Assembly (NCBI GenBank): GCA_964497615.1
Contig: CAZCEC010000056.1
Coordinates: 1 to 42,869 of the forward strand
Source: CAZCEC01 sp964497615
GTDB taxonomy: Bacteria; Chloroflexota; Anaerolineae; Anaerolineales; UBA6663
DNA: 42,869 nucleotides
Direction of reading: 5' to 3'
Shown: positions 7,563-16,037 of the stretch, one piece after another
Layout: each line of letters opens with the position of its first letter
How positions within the stretch are numbered: the stretch's first letter is position 1
Notes under the pieces: generated by a model
What the model was told of the DNA's origin: nothing
What the model saw: the letters and a program-made list of their open reading frames with translations, nothing else
Database searches by the model: none
Position numbers and translations under genes: made by a program

Positions 7563-8039
7563 CTATTCGACGGGTGTTTGGCCAGCTTCGGCGTAGTTGT
7601 GGGCGGTCAGGCGGTGTACGAAGTCGAGCAGCAGGGCGAGTTGGTCGTCGGTGTAGTTGGCAAGCAGGCGGCTGAGGGACTGGACGTGAGTCTCGTACAG
7701 GCCGGCGACGGCGGTTTCTTGTGGACCAGCGTGGATGATGACGCGGCGGCGGTCGGTGGGGTCGGCGGCGCGACGAGCCCAGCCGGCCTTTTCCAGCCGA
7801 TCCACAATGCCGGTAATGGCGCCCGTGGTCAGGCCGATAGCTTCGGCCAGTTGGCCGGCAGTGAGGGGGCCCTGGCGCACCAGCAGCTCGGCGGCGCGCA
7901 GGTCGTTGGGGCCCATGCCCATCCGCTGCGCGATGGACGTGGCAGCCAGCACCGCGGAAGTGGTCAATTCCCGCAATGCCCAGTCCATGTGCTGAGCGAG
8001 TTCGGAGCGACGGCTCGGGGCGCTTGACTTTCGGGGCAT
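7563..8039 (-). CDS. MarR family transcriptional regulator
   Basis: 158 residues. Winged helix-turn-helix at about 42-108: PLTAGQLAEAIGLTTGAITGIVDRLEKAGWARR followed by the wing DPTDRRRVIIHA. The flanking helices (10-35 and 115-150) form the usual MarR dimer interface. It is transcribed divergently from an NmrA-like oxidoreductase over 76 bp packed with AT-rich inverted repeats, so it most likely represses itself and that gene until a ligand binds. The start ATG 8039 has AAAGGA close upstream. Confidence 0.92.
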   Translation of the reverse strand: MPRKSSAPSRRSELAQHMDWALRELTTSAVLAATSIAQRMGMGPNDLRAAELLVRQGPLTAGQLAEAIGLTTGAITGIVDRLEKAGWARRAADPTDRRRVIIHAGPQETAVAGLYETHVQSLSRLLANYTDDQLALLLDFVHRLTAHNYAEAGQTPVE

Positions 8040-8043
8040 ATCC

Positions 8044-8086
8044 TTTACAATGTAAATATCTTATCAGTAAGATATTATCCGGATAA
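8044..8086. promoter_or_regulatory. Divergent promoter/operator region of the marR-like gene and oxidoreductase gene
   Basis: Three adjoining inverted repeats: TTTACA-A-TGTAAA (8044-8056), arms AATATCTTA and TAAGATATT around TCAG (8055-8076), and the perfect palindrome TTATCCGGATAA (8075-8086). TATCTTATC and GATAAGATA also form a wider pair (8057-8090). This fits MarR operators, which are 16-20 bp AT-rich palindromes. TTTACA (8044) with TAAGAT (8068) could be the rightward promoter, so a bound repressor would block it. Confidence 0.7.
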
Positions 8087-8115
8087 GATACTTTCAAGAA
8101 AGGATTATACCCGAG

Positions 8116-8952
8116 ATGATACTTGTGACGGGAGCGACCGGCACCGTGGGCCAGAGGCTGGTTCCAGAACTGATGGCCGCCGGGGCGCGCGTGCGGGCGC
8201 TGGTGCGCAACCCGGACCGGGCCGGCGCGTGGCGCGGCCAGGTGGAGTTGGCGGTGGGCGACCTGGAGGCGCCCGAAACCCTGGGCCCGGCGATGCGGGG
8301 CATCGAGCAGCTTTACGTGGTGACGCCGGAGACCAAGCAGGTGGCGAATCTGCTGGCCGCTGCCAAAACGGCCGGCGTCAGGCACGTCGTCAAGCAGTCC
8401 ACTATCGAGGCCAACCGCAGCTTGGGGCCGGGCAAGTGGCACCGGGAGCAGGAGTCGATGATCGAGCGGTCGGGCCTGAGGTGGACCTTCCTGCGCCCTA
8501 CCCTGATGAATACCAACACCATCCAGTGGTGGCGCCAATCGATCAAGGCGCAGGGGGCGGTGTACTTCCCCGGCGGGCACGGTCACGTGCCAGCGGTTGA
8601 CCCGTGCGACGTGGCCGCGGTGGCGAGCGCGGTTCTCACACAGCCGGGCCATGCCGGGCAGATCTACGAGCTAACGGGGCCGGAGGCGCTGACCATCGAG
8701 CAGATGGTGCAGGCCATCGGGCGGGCGCTGGGCCGGCCGCTGCGATACATCTCCATCCCTGGCTGGGTAGGCGCGCTGTGGATGCTGCGGTTTGGGCTGC
8801 CGTTCTACGTGGTGCGCGGGTTGCTGGCGACAATGAGCGCGCTACGCCGCGACGAGTACGCTTACACAACCAATACGGTCGAGCAGTTGATTGGCCGACC
8901 AGCCCGGCGATTTGGAGCCTGGGCGCGGGACACCGTCGCGGCGTTTGGATAA
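8116..8952 (+). CDS. NmrA-like / SDR-type NAD(P)-binding oxidoreductase
   Basis: 278 residues; begins MILVTGATGTVGQRLVPEL, the Rossmann glycine motif T-G-A-T-G-x-x-G of atypical short-chain dehydrogenases, followed by RALVRNPDRA (NADP-type Arg after beta-2). VKQSTIEAN and LRPTLMNTN fit the NmrA/quinone oxidoreductase-2 (QorB) branch, which lacks the classical Y-x-x-x-K dyad. Members act as NADPH-dependent quinone reductases or redox sensors. ATG 8116 is preceded by AAAGGA about 11 nt away. Divergent pairing with MarR suggests induction by an electrophile, quinone or phenolic compound; this is inference. Confidence 0.85.
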   Translation: MILVTGATGTVGQRLVPELMAAGARVRALVRNPDRAGAWRGQVELAVGDLEAPETLGPAMRGIEQLYVVTPETKQVANLLAAAKTAGVRHVVKQSTIEANRSLGPGKWHREQESMIERSGLRWTFLRPTLMNTNTIQWWRQSIKAQGAVYFPGGHGHVPAVDPCDVAAVASAVLTQPGHAGQIYELTGPEALTIEQMVQAIGRALGRPLRYISIPGWVGALWMLRFGLPFYVVRGLLATMSALRRDEYAYTTNTVEQLIGRPARRFGAWARDTVAAFG

Positions 8953-8956
8953 GCGG

Positions 8957-9001
8957 TATGGGTGTGTGGGTGTGACGCCCATACACCCACACGCCCACAC
9001 C
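8957..9001. terminator. Bidirectional hairpin built from GTGTG/CACAC repeats
   Basis: Between two convergent stop codons. GGTATGGGTGTGTGGGTGTG faces CCCATACACCCACACGCCCACACC, giving an imperfect long stem. It may serve as a factor-assisted terminator for both genes; it has no T-tract. Confidence 0.5.
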
Positions 9002-9006
9002 TGCAT

Positions 9007-10227
9007 TTACGCCAGCGCCGCGGTCAGCGCCCGCACCGCTTCCTGCTCGATGGCGGCAATCTCGTCCACCTGGCGGGCCAGCCCGGCCAGCAGTTCGGCG
9101 GACTGCGCGGCGGTGAGCGGGAAGTCCGCGGCGGCCTGGTGCTCAAGCTCGCTCAGCCGGGCGTGGATTTGCACGATGTCGGCGTCGGCGGCGGGGCCTT
9201 TGTCCACGCGCAGCTTGTGGCGGCGGGCCAGCAGTTCGCGGCTCTCGCGGAGCAGGGGCACATCGTCCGGCAGGGCGGCCACGGCCAGCGCGTACCAGGC
9301 CTGGGCGCTGCGGCGGAAGTGCGCGCCCGCCTCGCGCAGGGCCGGGCGCTCCAGCAGCACGGCGGCCTCGTCCAGGAAGTCCGCATAGGTGGCGCGGTCG
9401 GCATCCGCGCCGGTGGTGTAGTAGGTCATGATCCAGGCGTACAGCCCGGGCTGGTGGACGGAGCCGGCCAGCGCCTGGTAGAGCCTGGGGCCGGGCGGGA
9501 AGACGCGCGCCCAGCACTGCTTGTGGCGCTGGTTGGTGAGCATCTTGGACCAGTGTGCCAGGGCCGCAAAGCCGAAGTTGTTGCGCGAGCCGCGCGGCGG
9601 CGCTTCGGTGTACAGGTTGACGCACTGCCACAGGCCCTTCTGCACGGCGGCGGGCAGGCGGGCGGGGTCCGGCGGCTCCACCGTCATCAGGCGGAAGCGG
9701 TCCTTCTTGACGCGCCCGCGGGCCTGCGACAGTTCCTCGGCGGTGAGGGGGAAGGGGCGGCGCGAGCCGTCGGCGACGAGGAAGACGTCACCGTCCTGCC
9801 CGACGACGGTGAGGGGGAACATGCCGTAGTTGTCCGGGCCGGAGCGGAGGTGGTTGTAGGGCAGGCTGAACATATCCACCCACACCAGGGGCGCGTGGCC
9901 GCTGTCGAGCGCGGCGGTGAGGTTGGCCTGGCCCTGGGCGGCGTTGGTGGTCTGCTGGACTTCGCGCGGCAGGGCCAGGCGGTCGAGCAGGGTTTCCAAC
10001 GGGTCGAAGGTGTTGCGGGTGAGCAGGGCCAGGTGCGGCAGGTGGCCCTGGTACTCGAAGATGAAGTAGCCCACGGCGATGCCGCCGCTGATGCCCAGCA
10101 GCAGGGCCTCCGAATAGGGCTGGCCGGTGTGGGGGGCCTTGACCCCGCGCAGGGCCAGGGCGTTGGCGAGGCTCCCGGTCTCGACGTGGCGGCCGGGCAG
10201 GTCTTTGATCTTGGGGGCGGGGCTCAT
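9007..10227 (-). CDS. BtrH_N / DUF4872-type protein
   Basis: 406 residues from ATG 10227, behind AAGGAG (10-nt spacing). Residues 10-170 match the BtrH N-terminal domain pattern: RHVETGSLANALALRG, YSEALLLGISGGIAVGYFIFEY and APLVWVDMFSLPY. In butirosin biosynthesis BtrH moves an acyl group from a carrier protein to an aminoglycoside, and the papain-like family usually has Cys next to His in the first block (H-C-x-T). Here that position is Val (RHVET), so the chemistry may differ or be lost. Residues 170-400 are a helical DUF4872-like region. No carrier protein or antibiotic genes lie nearby. Family fairly sure, function unknown. Confidence 0.72.
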   Translation of the reverse strand: MSPAPKIKDLPGRHVETGSLANALALRGVKAPHTGQPYSEALLLGISGGIAVGYFIFEYQGHLPHLALLTRNTFDPLETLLDRLALPREVQQTTNAAQGQANLTAALDSGHAPLVWVDMFSLPYNHLRSGPDNYGMFPLTVVGQDGDVFLVADGSRRPFPLTAEELSQARGRVKKDRFRLMTVEPPDPARLPAAVQKGLWQCVNLYTEAPPRGSRNNFGFAALAHWSKMLTNQRHKQCWARVFPPGPRLYQALAGSVHQPGLYAWIMTYYTTGADADRATYADFLDEAAVLLERPALREAGAHFRRSAQAWYALAVAALPDDVPLLRESRELLARRHKLRVDKGPAADADIVQIHARLSELEHQAAADFPLTAAQSAELLAGLARQVDEIAAIEQEAVRALTAALA

Positions 10228-10359
10228 GGGTCGGGTTCTCCTTCGGCGGAAAAAGTGATGCCGATAAGATACACGAAAGATGGCCCGATTGGGGCAGACA
10301 GCGAGATAGTCGGGACTTGTGGTGATCTTTCAGGAACTAACTTGACGAGGTGTCTGTGT

Positions 10360-10501
10360 TGCGTTTCTAATCCGCGCCCAAACGTTGGCCTGGGCGTCAC
10401 CGTGGTTCCGTTAAAAACCGTGCGGTGGACGGCCACTTAGCGCGATCCTGCTCGGGATCAGAATCACGTGCGGGCGCGGATTAGATGAAATCGACCCTGC
10501 C
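10360..10501 (+). mobile_element. MITE-like element, copy 1
   Basis: A non-coding element with perfect 14-bp terminal inverted repeats: TCTAATCCGCGCCC at 10366-10379 and its complement at 10472-10485, core 120 bp. The reverse complement of 31733-31853 aligns along the whole length at about three-quarters identity by hand, and similarity continues outward to GACCCTGCCC on the right. No ORF or target-site duplication is evident. It fills most of the 355 bp between the BtrH-like gene and the TPR gene; the rest (10228-10359) shows nothing I can support. Confidence 0.72.
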
Positions 10502-10582
10502 CACTGTCAAGCTAGTTTGGCAGACCAATCGTGAGGGTAGGGTTGCGGTTCGCGGAACCCGGTCGGTCCGCGTGCCGGGGGT

Positions 10583-11566
10583 TCAGGCCACGGCCGTTGC
10601 CAGCAGCCCAGCCTCGGCGGCGGCCAGGGCGCGCTCGTGGCCGAGGGCCTGGGCCAGGCGGCGGGCCTCGGTGTACTCGGCGCGGGCCTGGGCGCGCTGG
10701 CCGCGGGCCTGGCACACATCGCCCAGGTTGAGGCGCGCCAGCAGGCGGGCGCGGTCCTGGTCCATGGCTTCGGCCAGGGCCAGCCCCTGGCGGTTGTGGT
10801 CTTCGGCGGTGTCGAGGTCGTCCAGCGCCAGGCACACATCCGCCAGCGCCAGGTGCGAGTAGGCCAGGTAGACGCGGCAGCCGAGGGCCTCGCGCAGGGC
10901 CAGCGACTCGGCCAGCAGGCGGCGGGCGTGGGCCAGGTCGCCGTCGTGCTGGGCCACGAAGCCCAGGTGGCGCACGATGAAGGACTTGTGATATTGGTCG
11001 CCGACTTCGTCGGCCAGGGCCAGGGCCACGGCCAGCCGCTCGCGGGCCACGCGCATGTCGCCGCGCTGTTGGGCGACGAGGCCGAGATGGAAAGCGGCGG
11101 GGGTGAGCGCGGCTTTGTCGAGGGCGTCCTCGGCCAGGGTGTAGGCCTGGGCGAACAGGTCCTCGGCGGCGCGGAAGTCGCGCTCGACGCGCACCAGCTC
11201 GCGGTGATAGTGGACCTGGCCGGTGAGGTCGAGAGCGAGGGCGCGCAGGGCCTGGGCGGCGCGGCTGGGGCCGGGGGCCAGCGCCTGCACCTGCTCGGCC
11301 ACCCGCAGCGCCTCGGCGGAATGGTCTTCGCCCTGGAACCCGCCGGTGACCAGCAGCCGCCCGCGCTGGAGCAGGAGGCGGGCGCGGTCATGGGCAGGCA
11401 CGCCTTCAGCGGCGGCGAGGCCAGCGGCGTGGTCCAGCACGGCCAGCGCCTCGGCGATGCGGCCGGTGAAGTGCAGGCGGTGGGCCAGGGCGGCCAGCGC
11501 GTCGAGGGCGGCGGTGTAGAGGCCGGGCAGTTCGAGGGTGGTGGAGGCAGATACGGTCTTCGTCAA
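10583..11566 (-). CDS. TPR-repeat protein
   Basis: 327 residues made almost entirely of paired helices of about 40 residues with the TPR pattern (for example ALAHRLHFTGRIAEALAVLDHA, HLGFVAQHDGDLAHARRLLAESLALREALG, HLALADVCLALDDLDTAEDHNRQGLALAEA). Roughly seven repeats can be counted. The style (ALGxxxxLAYSHLALADV) is that of MalT/AfsR-type signalling TPR regions, but no DNA-binding or NTPase domain is attached. No signal peptide, so probably a cytoplasmic scaffold. The start is a TTG at 11566 with no good ribosome site and is uncertain. Confidence 0.75.
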   Translation of the reverse strand: MTKTVSASTTLELPGLYTAALDALAALAHRLHFTGRIAEALAVLDHAAGLAAAEGVPAHDRARLLLQRGRLLVTGGFQGEDHSAEALRVAEQVQALAPGPSRAAQALRALALDLTGQVHYHRELVRVERDFRAAEDLFAQAYTLAEDALDKAALTPAAFHLGLVAQQRGDMRVARERLAVALALADEVGDQYHKSFIVRHLGFVAQHDGDLAHARRLLAESLALREALGCRVYLAYSHLALADVCLALDDLDTAEDHNRQGLALAEAMDQDRARLLARLNLGDVCQARGQRAQARAEYTEARRLAQALGHERALAAAEAGLLATAVA

Positions 11567-11699
11567 CGGATTGACCGGATGAAAGGAATGGATCAGGGAG
11601 GATGGGATGCGGTTCCGCCTGACCGCGCCGGGCGCGGCGCTTACAGGTTATATTGCGCGGGGGCGCGGTTGGTTCAAAGGGGGATGGGGGGTTTTGGTC

Positions 11700-12131
11700 C
11701 TAGGCGGCGAGGGACTTTTGCAGGAAGTAGCGCGAGTGGCCGAGGGGGAAGTCGTCGAGCTGGCCCCACAGGGTGTAGCCGCACTTCTCGTAGAAGGGCC
11801 GGGCCTGGAAGCTGGTGGTATCGACGAAGGCGTGGTGGCAGCCGCGCCGCCGGGCTTCGTCTTCAGCCTGAGCCAGCAGGCGCGTGCCCAGCCCCTGCCC
11901 GCGCAGGGCGTCGTCGAGCCACAGGATGCTGACGTGGAGCCAGCCCCAGAAGGTGCTGCCCAGCAGCCCGCCGAGGACGCGGCCGCCCTCGCCGCGCACG
12001 ATGATGTTGAGGGGCGTGTGCGCGTGCGGGGGCGCCTGGCCCTGGTTGTAGGCCTCCAGCCCGTCGTGGATGGCGCGCACGTCAGCTTCGGGCGGGTCGG
12101 GTTCGAAGTGCAGGGTGTAGGCGGGCGTCAA
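11700..12131 (-). CDS. GNAT family N-acetyltransferase
   Basis: About 143 residues. The acetyl-CoA site is visible as LDDALRGQGLGTRLLAQAEDEARRRG (R-x-x-G-x-G), followed by FVDTTSFQARPFYEKCGY, the usual beta-5/helix/beta-6 end of GNAT enzymes. I choose TTG 12131 as the start: GGTGGAG lies just upstream and the TTGA overlaps the stop of the DinB-like gene by 4 bp, implying translational coupling. The substrate cannot be read from sequence; PFYEKCGY is common in small-molecule and peptide N-acetyltransferases. Confidence 0.82.
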   Translation of the reverse strand: MTPAYTLHFEPDPPEADVRAIHDGLEAYNQGQAPPHAHTPLNIIVRGEGGRVLGGLLGSTFWGWLHVSILWLDDALRGQGLGTRLLAQAEDEARRRGCHHAFVDTTSFQARPFYEKCGYTLWGQLDDFPLGHSRYFLQKSLAA

Positions 12132-12628
12132 GTGTTCTCCACCCACCAGCCCTGCATGTGCCGCACCGTCAGGATTTCGGCGGTGTGGTAGCTGTTGTGC
12201 GCCAGGATGCCGAAGCACCCGCGCCGCACCGTGCCCCCCCACGCCGGCAGGTCGGCGTCGAGCGCGGCCGCGTCCAGCCCTGCGATGTGATCGGCCAGGC
12301 GCAGGCCGGTGTCCAGGGCGCGGGCGCGGTGGGCGGCCCACAGCGCATCGTCGGCGGGGTCGCCGCCCAGGCCCCAGCCGCTGCCGTCGGGCGCGCCGAT
12401 GTCTTCATGGCCAGCGGGCTGGCCGGTGAGCAGGCGTAATGAGGACTCTTCCCAGAACCAGAGGTGGTTGAGGATGGCCCAGACACTGTTGAAGCGCGGG
12501 CCGGGCGAGGCGGCGGCCTGCGCGGCGGTGAGACCGGCGGTGGCGGCCTCGAACGGCAGGTGGATGGCGACTTGATCACCGGCGAGATTGCGGCGGTAGG
12601 AGCGGGCGAGATCGGCGGATTCGGACAT
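12128..12628 (-). CDS. DinB-like four-helix putative metal-dependent protein
   Basis: 166 residues from ATG 12628, behind GAGGAG (6-nt spacing); the frame extends to 12658 without support. The pattern fits the DinB/YfiT superfamily: SVWAILNHLWFWEESSLRLL with the first His in helix 2, and GCFGILAHNSYHTAEILTVR with the other His residues near the C-terminus, which together make the three-His metal site. Members are thiol transferases (bacillithiol, mycothiol) or unknown. It forms a two-gene operon with the overlapping GNAT gene. Confidence 0.8.
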   Translation of the reverse strand: MSESADLARSYRRNLAGDQVAIHLPFEAATAGLTAAQAAASPGPRFNSVWAILNHLWFWEESSLRLLTGQPAGHEDIGAPDGSGWGLGGDPADDALWAAHRARALDTGLRLADHIAGLDAAALDADLPAWGGTVRRGCFGILAHNSYHTAEILTVRHMQGWWVENT

Positions 12629-13356
12629 GGCATTCTCCTCGATGCGTGTGGCGCGCAATGAGTACGCGGAAAGAGGGGCCGAGGTTCAGAGGGTGGGCGA
12701 CCTACCCCCCGGCCCAACGGCGGGCAGGGAATGGCGGCGAGTCTGGTTGCGCGCTCCCTGCCCCCTGGCAGCGGACCATGGTCCGCAGTGAAGTGGAGTG
12801 GGTGGTTACATCGGTTACGGCGCAGGTGACGGGTTAGGTTGAGATCAATGAGCACACTGAGGAGTGGGTGGTATGCAAAGAGATTGCCGAGTCAAGCAAT
12901 GCGCACTCATCAGCATGAACCATCATCAAGCTTACCCGATTGGTGCGATTCGATAGAACATGAAACAGTGACATTCGACACTTGCTGTGCTATGTACCAG
13001 CAATATAATGGAAACGAATTGGCTTTAGCAAAGCCAGTTCGCATGCCTTGGGCGAGGGGTGTAATGATGGATAGCCCTCAGGCGCCATGTGAACCGGCAC
13101 GTTCACAAACACATCAGTTTTCGCAGACGCGGATGATCTGTGATCATCCGGCATTTGTTCCTCGCAGTTCATTCATTCGCCCCGTCCAATCACATCCTGT
13201 CAAACGCGATCAACTTACCCTCTCTTGGGGCGCGGTGCGGTCTACTTTGAGTATCCCCGCCACTGGGCATGGCGGCTTGCCTGCCAATCCAGGAACAAGC
13301 ACATTGCATGGTCCGTACTGGACGGACGTGCACACTGAATCCGAAAAGAGCGAGCT
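12629..13356. other. Gene-poor intergenic region
   Basis: About 730 bp, less GC-rich from 12840 on. A plus-strand frame covers 12839-13375, but its composition (many Cys, His, Ser and Pro, no hydrophobic core pattern) does not look like a protein and it overlaps the start of the next gene. The only clear element is the palindrome at 12771-12786. It could be degraded foreign DNA or a long upstream regulatory region for the RCC1 gene. Confidence 0.55.
12771..12786. repeat. 16-bp perfect palindrome with GGACCATGGTC core
   Basis: GCGGACCATGGTCCGC. The core GGACCATGGTC recurs inside the C-rich repeat modules near 18472-18482 and 24351-24361. Confidence 0.8.
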
Positions 13357-15147
13357 ATGCGTACAGCACGAGTAATTGGCATATTGCTTGCGGTCGCGGC
13401 CCTGCCGGTGGCGCCACTGGCCTGGGCCGCCCCGGGGCCGGTACCAGCACAGGTTGGTCATCCACTGGCCTTGCCCCCAAGCGAGCCAGCAGGAGGCGGC
13501 GCGGTCGTGGCTTGGGGCAATAACGACTATGGTCAATCGAATGTCCCCGAATGGCTGAGTGGGGTGACGGCCGTCGCTGCGGGCGTCTATCACAGCCTGG
13601 CGCTAAGGAATGACGGCACGGTCGTGGCTTGGGGCTGCGGCTGGTATGCCGACCCGCTCATATGCGCCGTTCCCGAGGGATTGAGTGATGTGACGGCCAT
13701 CAGCGCCGGGATGTATCACAGTCTGGCGTTAAGGTCGGATGGCACGGTCGTCGGCTGGGGCGTTGACATCGGCCAAGTGAGTGTCCCCCTCGATCTGACC
13801 GGTGTGACGGCCATTGCCGCCAGCTCGGCGCACAGTCTGGCGGTATACGACGACGGACTGGTGATGGCGTGGGGGTGCCCGGGTGGCTGGGATCACGGGC
13901 AGTGTACGGTACCCGCCGATCTGAATAGCGTAGTGGCGATCGCCACTAGCCCTGGGCACAGTTTGGCCCTGAAAGGCGACGGCACGGTTGTAGCCTGGGG
14001 CTGTCAGGGCGGCTATGAATTCGGACAGTGTGCGGTGCCTGCCGATCTGAGTGGGGTGGTGGCGATCGCCGCTGGCGCTGGGCACAGCTTGGCCCTGAAA
14101 GGTGACGGCACAGTTGTGGCCTGGGGCTGCCAGGGTGGCTTTTACGCGGGGCAGTGCGACGTTCCCTACGATTTGAGTGGTGTGACGGCGATTGCCGCTG
14201 GCCCGTGGGACAGTCTGGCCATCAGAGGAGACGGCACCGTGACGGCGTGGGGCTGCCAATTCGGCAATGACTTTGGACAGTGTGCGGTGCCCGCCGATTT
14301 GGGTGGGGCGGTGGCGATCGCCGCTGGTGATCTGCACAGCCTGGCAGTGCGAGCGCCAGCAGCCGACTTGCAGGTCAGCCAATCTTCAACGCCAACCCCG
14401 GCGTTCGTTGGACAGCCTCTGAGCTACAACCTCACGGTGACCAACATCGGCGACCTGGCGGCCGAAGACGTGCTGCTCACCGATGTCCTGCCCGCGGGCG
14501 TGACGCTACTCTCCGTTCCGGCAGGCTGCCTCGAAGCGGCTGGGACGATGACCTGCGCGCTAGGGACACTGGCTGCCGGCACGAGCGTGGAACTGACTTT
14601 GGTGGTATCGCCCTTGGCGAAGGGACCATTGAGCAACACGGTCATCGCAGCGATGGCGACCCCTGACTCTAACCCCGCCAACAATGCCTCGACCAGTTTC
14701 ACAGTGGTCTTCAACGCCAACGCGCTACTCGCGGTGGTGACCGCGAACACAACGGCGACGTACAGCCGCGCAGGCACAGCCGTGGTTGGCGGCTCGGTGA
14801 GCTGTGAAGAGCCCATCGTACTGAACCTCGACATCACCCTCCAACAGCCCATCGGGAAGAAGAACAGCGTGTCGGGCTCCTACGTCACCGACCTGAGTTG
14901 TTCGCCGGGTTCGCCGATGGATTGGACGGCGTTGATCATCCCAACCACGGGCAAGTTTGCCGGGGGCAAGGCGATTTTGACGGTCGCATATGACGGCGAC
15001 GCCAACATCTTCGTGGGCGAGAACCCGCCTGACACAGCGCCCTATGCCAATTGCTATGGCCCGTGGTATGACTGGGGCGTCGGCGGCTACATGTATCAGT
15101 GTGTCCCCGATGGCAGCGTGGTGCAGGGCGTGCGGATGACAAAGTAG
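13357..15147 (+). CDS. Secreted RCC1-repeat / DUF11 protein
   Basis: 596 residues from ATG 13357, behind GAGCGAG. A signal peptide (about 1-25, ending AWAAPG) leads into seven RCC1-type repeats of about 45 residues, each with an AWG and an H/DSLA motif (VVAWGCQGGYEFGQCAVPADLS and similar), enough for one seven-bladed propeller. Most blades add a Cys after AWG and another before VP, possibly disulfide-forming outside the cell. Residues about 335-450 are a DUF11 Ig-like domain (LSYNLTVTNIGDLAAEDVLL). Residues about 457-596 form a third domain that recurs alone in the next gene. Probably surface-exposed, with a binding or adhesive role rather than catalysis. Confidence 0.88.
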   Translation: MRTARVIGILLAVAALPVAPLAWAAPGPVPAQVGHPLALPPSEPAGGGAVVAWGNNDYGQSNVPEWLSGVTAVAAGVYHSLALRNDGTVVAWGCGWYADPLICAVPEGLSDVTAISAGMYHSLALRSDGTVVGWGVDIGQVSVPLDLTGVTAIAASSAHSLAVYDDGLVMAWGCPGGWDHGQCTVPADLNSVVAIATSPGHSLALKGDGTVVAWGCQGGYEFGQCAVPADLSGVVAIAAGAGHSLALKGDGTVVAWGCQGGFYAGQCDVPYDLSGVTAIAAGPWDSLAIRGDGTVTAWGCQFGNDFGQCAVPADLGGAVAIAAGDLHSLAVRAPAADLQVSQSSTPTPAFVGQPLSYNLTVTNIGDLAAEDVLLTDVLPAGVTLLSVPAGCLEAAGTMTCALGTLAAGTSVELTLVVSPLAKGPLSNTVIAAMATPDSNPANNASTSFTVVFNANALLAVVTANTTATYSRAGTAVVGGSVSCEEPIVLNLDITLQQPIGKKNSVSGSYVTDLSCSPGSPMDWTALIIPTTGKFAGGKAILTVAYDGDANIFVGENPPDTAPYANCYGPWYDWGVGGYMYQCVPDGSVVQGVRMTK

Positions 15148-15217
15148 TGAAAGTCGAGTTGATTGGCGGGCAGCCTGGTGAACAGCACAAGGCTGCCCGC
15201 CAAAGGGAGGATATGGC

Positions 15218-15721
15218 ATGAAAGCACGGTACGCAATCAGGATTGGGGCACTGCTGGTAACGGCATTGGCTGTCGCCGCGGCCTGGGCCCTCGTCACCGC
15301 GAGTGAGGGACAGCCCTTGATGGTGACCGTGGACCCGACGGGCACGTACGACAGGTATGGCATCGCCACTGTCAGCGGCTCCGTCGTCTGTGCGACCCCG
15401 AGCACCGTCTACCTGTCCGGAACGCTCCAAGAGGCTGTGGGCCGGAAGGGCGGGGTCTCAGGCTCATTCGCGATCAACTTCGGCTGTGAACCGGGCATGC
15501 CAGTGGCTTGGTCCGCCCCAGTTGCCCCCACCACCGGCAAGTTTGGCGGCGGTCAGGCAATACTGGCTAACGCAGCCTATACCGCCTGGTTCCGGTTCAT
15601 GGATGTTGGTTACCCCGGTCCGGAGTATACCAATTGCGGGGCGTGGGCCGACGGCACATGGCTATGCCGCAATGACGGTACCTTCGGCCCAGAGGTTCTG
15701 AAACTTACGAAGAGCCACTAG
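15218..15721 (+). CDS. Secreted small protein, stand-alone copy of the preceding protein's C-terminal domain
   Basis: 167 residues from ATG 15218, behind GGGAGG. An N-terminal hydrophobic segment (about 8-30) acts as signal peptide or anchor. Residues 35-167 align with residues 457-596 of the RCC1 protein: shared blocks are TYDRYGIATVSGSVVC / TYSRAGTAVVGGSVSC, VGRKGGVSGSF / IGKKNSVSGSY, and APTTGKFGGGQAIL / IPTTGKFAGGKAIL, plus paired Cys. The gene lies 70 bp downstream of its paralogue in the same direction and is probably co-transcribed. I do not recognise the domain; the spacing of Cys, Gly and beta-type residues suggests an extracellular beta-sandwich. Confidence 0.8.
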   Translation: MKARYAIRIGALLVTALAVAAAWALVTASEGQPLMVTVDPTGTYDRYGIATVSGSVVCATPSTVYLSGTLQEAVGRKGGVSGSFAINFGCEPGMPVAWSAPVAPTTGKFGGGQAILANAAYTAWFRFMDVGYPGPEYTNCGAWADGTWLCRNDGTFGPEVLKLTKSH

Positions 15722-15772
15722 TCGCGCCCATCCAGCTACTCGGGCACCGAAGGCAGGATGATGGTCAGTTGG

Positions 15773-15802
15773 CCGGCAGAGGCGGCATAGCGCCTTTGCC
15801 GG
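15773..15802. terminator. Stem-loop after the RCC1 gene pair
   Basis: CCGGCAGAGGCG pairs with CGCCTTTGCCGG (12 bp with one G-U) around a 6-nt loop, 50 nt after the stop codon. There is no T-tract, so factor-dependent termination or an mRNA 3' end hairpin is possible. Confidence 0.55.
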
Positions 15803-16037
15803 TTCCTCATTCCAAGACTTGGCGTCGAACCCACGTCACGGAGCCGCAATGCCCCCTTGGCTCAGTCACGCAAACCGCTGTTGACCGGCACAACCAACGG
15901 TCAAGCAGGCTGGGGCCGCCCACTGCGCCTGAACTGGCCACGCCCCATCCGTTACATCAGCTATCATATCCGCTGCCAATCGCGTCACCGGTCCGCCCAA
16001 ATCTTCCCCTGCCGTTCGTCGCCCTGCCATGTTCATC

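Noticed and set aside
6862..8652. Minus-strand frame of 596 codons across several genes
   Set aside because: It crosses the serpin, MarR and NmrA-like genes in the wrong frame and has no protein features.
12839..13375. 178-codon plus-strand ORF before the RCC1 gene
   Set aside because: Odd composition without hydrophobic pattern; it overlaps the signal-peptide start of the real gene.
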